A DNA stretch of 64,000 nt, from positions 37,062-101,061 of the forward strand of contig NZ_JABKCA010000006.1 of the NCBI RefSeq assembly GCF_013166655.1, read 5' to 3'. Of the stretch, positions 63,501-64,000 are shown one piece after another; the first letter of the stretch is position 1; every line of letters begins with the position of its first letter. The stretch is from Lentimicrobium sp. L6. GTDB lineage: Bacteria > Bacteroidota > Bacteroidia > Bacteroidales > UBA12170. Under the pieces are notes generated by a model. That model was not told the origin of the DNA. It made no database searches and saw nothing but the letters and a program-made list of their open reading frames with translations. Made by a program: the position numbers and the translations under genes.

Positions 63501-64000
63501 AATGTCTTGACATACTGCTACTGGAGGCGTTAAATCAGTTACTGTTACCGTCGCTGTACAAGTGCTGATATGACCTGCCGCATCTTCTATACTTAAGGTC
63601 ACTGTATTAGCGCCCAAGTTAGCGGAGGTAAACGCATTTGGTGTCACACTCATAGTGGTGATTCCACAGTTATCGGTACTTCCATTGTCAATATCGGTGG
63701 CCGCGATACTCGCTGCTCCTGTTCCTGGATCTAGATTTACTGTAAAGTCTTGACAGCTTGCTATCGGTGATTCATCATCTGTTACTGTTATATCTTGGGT
63801 ATCTGTACTGATATTTCCATGGATATCTTCTACAGTCCAGATAATAGTAGTTGTTCCTACATTATAGAAACCACTGGCATCGGAGGTTCCATTGATATCA
63901 TTGGTAATAGTCGCTACTGCACAGTTATCTGCTGTTGATGGTGCCACTACTGTTACCGCTGCGCCACATAATCCTGCATCGGCTGTTTGTGTTTGGGCTG
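54516..64000 (-). CDS. Giant SprB/HYR-repeat adhesin with T9SS sorting domain, N-terminus beyond window
   Basis: The frame is open to the window end (a GTG at 63947 is internal), so at least 3,160 residues are encoded and the N-terminus is missing. From the N-terminal side there are four HYR-type units (TTADNC...VGTTTITWTVED), 17 units of about 80 residues with the core DNGSNDACGIASL...FDCSHVGxNTVTLTVTD, a further HYR-like unit, then 14 SprB-type repeats (CYGxxxGSI...YSIDGGxxY...AGEYxVxVKDxxGC). Two Ig/PKD-like domains and a T9SS sorting domain (NIGLYPNPTDGKFILEL) follow. SprB repeats are known from the gliding adhesin of Flavobacterium johnsoniae. It is likely a mobile surface adhesin exported by T9SS. 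Confidence 0.92.
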   Translation of the reverse strand, partial: AQTQTADAGLCGAAVTVVAPSTADNCAVATITNDINGTSDASGFYNVGTTTIIWTVEDIHGNISTDTQDITVTDDESPIASCQDFTVNLDPGTGAASIAATDIDNGSTDNCGITTMSVTPNAFTSANLGANTVTLSIEDAAGHISTCTATVTVTDLTPPVAVCQDITVELDATGTASIVGTDIDNGSYDNGVVVSLDANPNTFDCTNVGVNTVTLTVTDDAGLTTTCESIVTVEDNIAPVMASQNVTIQLDASGAASITAANIDNGSYDNCDFTLTASQTDFACTDLGLNTITLTGTDASNNVSTITADVTVEDVIDPSITCGAAISQTADAGQANALVTVVAPVTGDNCTVSSITNDFNNTAEATDTYPVGTTTITWTVTDQSGNTNTCTQEIVITDDESPSIACEGAMTQTADLNSCDASVAVIAPTTSDNTGVASITNDYNNTADATDTYPVGTTTILWTVEDIHGNAATCTQDIVITDTENPSITAAAAQTQTADAGLCGAAVTVVAPTTADNCSVASITNNFNGTSDASGFYNVGTTTITWTVEDIHGNISTDNQDVIITDDEAPIASCQDITVNLDGMTGTASIVGADVNNGSTDNCGIVSMDVSPNAFTVVDLGENTVILTLTDAAGNTSTCTSIVTIADLTPPTAICQDITIQLDNAGQASIVGSDIDNGSYDNGMVASLEAIPNSFDCSNTGINNVTLLVKDNAGLTATCIAQVTVEDNISPVMLSKDITVQLDDMGTVSITPSDIDNGSYDNCSAALTISQSDFVCSEVGVHTITLTGTDPSGNATSTTAQVTVEDNVNPIAITKDITVSLDDLGLASIIPADVDNGSNDACGIANMQVTPFDFDCSNVGPNTVELLVTDVNGNQNTESAIVTIIDEVAPIAICQDITIQLDATGNTSITAAQVDNGSNDACGIASLDVSPNTFDCSNVGGNTVTLTVEDVNGNVSSCQAQVTVEDITPPVAICQDITIPLDALGNASITGSDIDNGSNDACDIASLVASPNVFTPANVGDNTITLTVTDVNGNISTCEAIVTIQDITPPNAICQDIVIQLDDLGNTSITAEQVDNGSNDASGIASISINQTDFDCSHVGANTITLTVIDNNGNISTCESTVTVQDLIAPIAISQNITIQLDASGNMGITPEQIDNGSNDACGIASLSVLPNAFDCSHIGDNTVVLTVTDNNSNVSTIEAIVTVEDLVAPIAICQDITVQLDVNGQVSIVANQVDNGSNDACGIASMTVLPNTFDCSHVGANMVTLTVTDNNGNVSTCDATVNVEDNVAPEALCQGLTVQLDEFGNGSITNEQIDNGSNDACGIASLSLSQYDFDCSHVGSNTITLTVTDVNGNISTCESAVIVEDNIAPIAISQDITIQLDASGNLSITPEQIDNGSNDACGIASLSVLPNAFDCSHIGPNTVVLTVTDNNANVTTVEATVTVEDLVAPIAICQNITVQLDVDGLASITPEQIDNGSNDACGIASLSISQSDFDCSHVGPNTVTLTVTDVNGNFTTCESIVTIEDNIAPEAICQNIVIELDENGLASIIPEELDNGSNDACGIASLAISQSDFDCTHVGDNTVILTVIDIHNNVSTCESIVTVEDNITPVVITQNISIDLDETGFASITPMDIDNGSYDNCTFELSLGQSEFDCSHVGDNTVALIGTDASGNVTSVNAIVTVYDVTAPVITCPENQDLYIGVGCKVLLPDYSFELSIIEACGVGSITQIPAPGTIYTQETAGLHNIEFTVVDVNGNETSCNFELEVIDLEAFTILDVTSTNVMCFGTADGTITVATDGAPSGLFYSIDGIDFTNTSGYFTGIAPGNYAVYVKNTNDCMTIWSEYITITEPDLLYINDIIKEDVEGCYGEATGSIYAYAFGGTKPYQFSINGGIDWQPQYGFDDLTAGEYNLIVKDAHDCIAEWNEPIIIVEPPLLTITLMQLKPVFCYGDATGKIKTNVSGGTPPYQYVWAGPNGFTADTKNINQLLIGDYVLTVTDINGCEMVSEVYTITQPDEPLTIDAVIPTNITTCFGDENGIIEIYTHGGTPRYLYSVDGGVSYHVNNVIEDLPAGEYDILVIDTNSCITVWNETITLTQPEELLITGVSHSNVFGCTGSASGSIHISAIGGSNMIRYSIDGGLNYFSNNGIFNNLTAGIYDVKVKDGHGCRIDYEQEIVISDPEVLMITDVTTSNVTGCYGQSNGSIQMLAQGGIGTISYSINGGESYEQNGGIFEGVSSGSYELILKDESGCEYYYSQNPVYIQQPSKINMSVFNTHVESCNGDANASITINAYGGAGNYSYLIQAGGNWSSNPVFENLGAGVYEVWVMDGNNCVMPYENNPIVITEPIELVISNIESINPICFGGFGSITILSEGGTGMYSYSIDGGTTYQNAPNFNEVVDGEYIVAVQDENGCVTVYETPVVISEPDEILILGLEKLDEACDNQLGSIQVAALGGTGQLYYSIDNGQTYQTSPTFIDLMAETYIVKVKDENGCEVYCPENPVVVEAYDELQLYVSQTNVEGCFGDISGELHIQAFGGHGELSISIDGGLTWAPYQSDYTELPAGDYQVILRDSYNCEFEYQETVSITQPDELKVFASSPNKYLGCYGHTDGEIHITTTGGTGEILYSIDGGDSYFESDGIFENLPAGEYEIFAKDANGCIASDDAPIQIEQAEEILLSASIQNVTNCYDGNDGSIKVAVSGGVGEFEYSIDGGDTWNQYAEFDELSAGSYEVLVMDEIGCIKEHELNPIVITAPEPLEIEMVTSFNLSCYGSDDGRIVVESEDAVSFSIDNGVTYQPSPVFEDLAADEYYIKVKNANGCSASYDNHNIVIAEPSEMHIAQVYKSDVNCTGVFGRIEVVADKGAEFMEYSIDNGITFQASPVFEGLFPGNYNVVVSNGSVCSIDYEFNPVSIGDMNQFDIAFEVNDGNPACVGSEIELTAIVEDGMSYNWSSGQVGRSIIVSEEEAGEKEFTCLVIREDACSTADTVVVDFKGLPDVSIDVENEQEAYCVNQEVILEAYAPGAVSYQWNMELEDGPFNEVQAHMAGQVEYTVSVFDEYGCRNEKSIELEFKECGVSNSEMNIGLYPNPTDGKFILELIGAEDEVNIQIYDFRGRRVIERKIVDNSATIIKIDFDLEKYERGVYMIMVQQGEQHSVKRVVVQ
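62425..64000 (-). repeat. Long-period near-identical repeat within the adhesin gene
   Basis: At least 45 bases at 62480-62524 recur unchanged at 63956-64000, 1476 bp (492 codons) apart, and both copies are followed by the same order of modules. This is a high-order duplication of six modules, and the second copy continues outside the window. Confidence 0.8.

Noticed and set aside
58934..63947. Regular repeats that could be mistaken for a CRISPR or satellite array
   Set aside because: The period is about 240 bp, the frame is kept throughout, and the repeats encode protein domains; no short identical repeat with unique spacers exists.
63945..63947. GTG as start of the adhesin
   Set aside because: The frame continues upstream to the window end with the same HYR repeat sequence, and no signal peptide follows the GTG.
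1..64000. tRNA, rRNA, insertion sequences, prophage or integrase genes
   Set aside because: No transposase or integrase motif, cloverleaf or rRNA-like sequence was recognised on either strand by reading.

Overview
This AT-rich window looks chromosomal and comes from a Bacteroidetes bacterium, probably a marine or gliding member. Four things point there: a 288-residue primary sigma factor of the short Bacteroidetes type, promoters that fit TTG-N19/20-TAnnTTTG, C-terminal type IX secretion (T9SS) sorting domains, and a giant adhesin with SprB repeats. No tRNA, rRNA, CRISPR array, transposase or phage gene was seen. The exact genus cannot be read from the sequence.

Region 1 (1-27 kb) is a surface polysaccharide locus. 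A partial glycosyltransferase (minus) is followed by a plus-strand run: a DUF2142 membrane protein, GDP-mannose 4,6-dehydratase, a GT4 glycosyltransferase and a methyltransferase. Facing it is a tightly packed 12-gene minus-strand run (24.8 to 6.2 kb). It holds two methyltransferases, a GT2, a GNAT acyltransferase, a TylF-like methyltransferase, two sulfotransferase-like proteins, a 1762-residue five-enzyme fusion (LmbE deacetylase, GT2, RgpF-like, GT4, GT2), an MBOAT O-acyltransferase with its SGNH-like partner, a polytopic membrane protein and a GtrB-like polyprenyl-phosphate glycosyltransferase. A Wzm/Wzt-type ABC exporter (25.6-27.1 kb) closes the region. Together they suggest a heavily decorated (methylated, acylated, possibly sulfated) glycan that is built in the cytoplasm, exported by ABC transport and finished outside. 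One beta-sandwich-like module recurs in three proteins of this locus.

Region 2 (27-32 kb) encodes two sensor histidine kinases in tandem, with no response regulator beside them. The exporter promoter lies across the end of the second kinase gene.

Region 3 (32-46 kb) is mostly housekeeping: a KAS III-like synthase with a repeat-rich upstream region, a YciO-like protein, a lipoprotein/POT transporter/TlpA-like operon, a rhomboid protease, rpoD, an S9-type hydrolase, a DUF4143-type ATPase, and a three-gene beta-oxidation operon (crotonase, 3-hydroxyacyl-CoA dehydrogenase, thiolase) that ends in a clear terminator.

Region 4 (46-64 kb) starts with a class A penicillin-binding protein and then holds three surface or secreted repeat proteins on the minus strand: a GloVer-repeat T9SS protein, a PKD-type lipoprotein apparently split by a 2-bp slip in a (CA) repeat, and an adhesin of more than 3,100 residues that runs off the window end. 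The last 84 bp of the penicillin-binding protein gene recur, decayed, on the far side of the GloVer gene next to a strong terminator. This suggests that the GloVer segment was inserted there.
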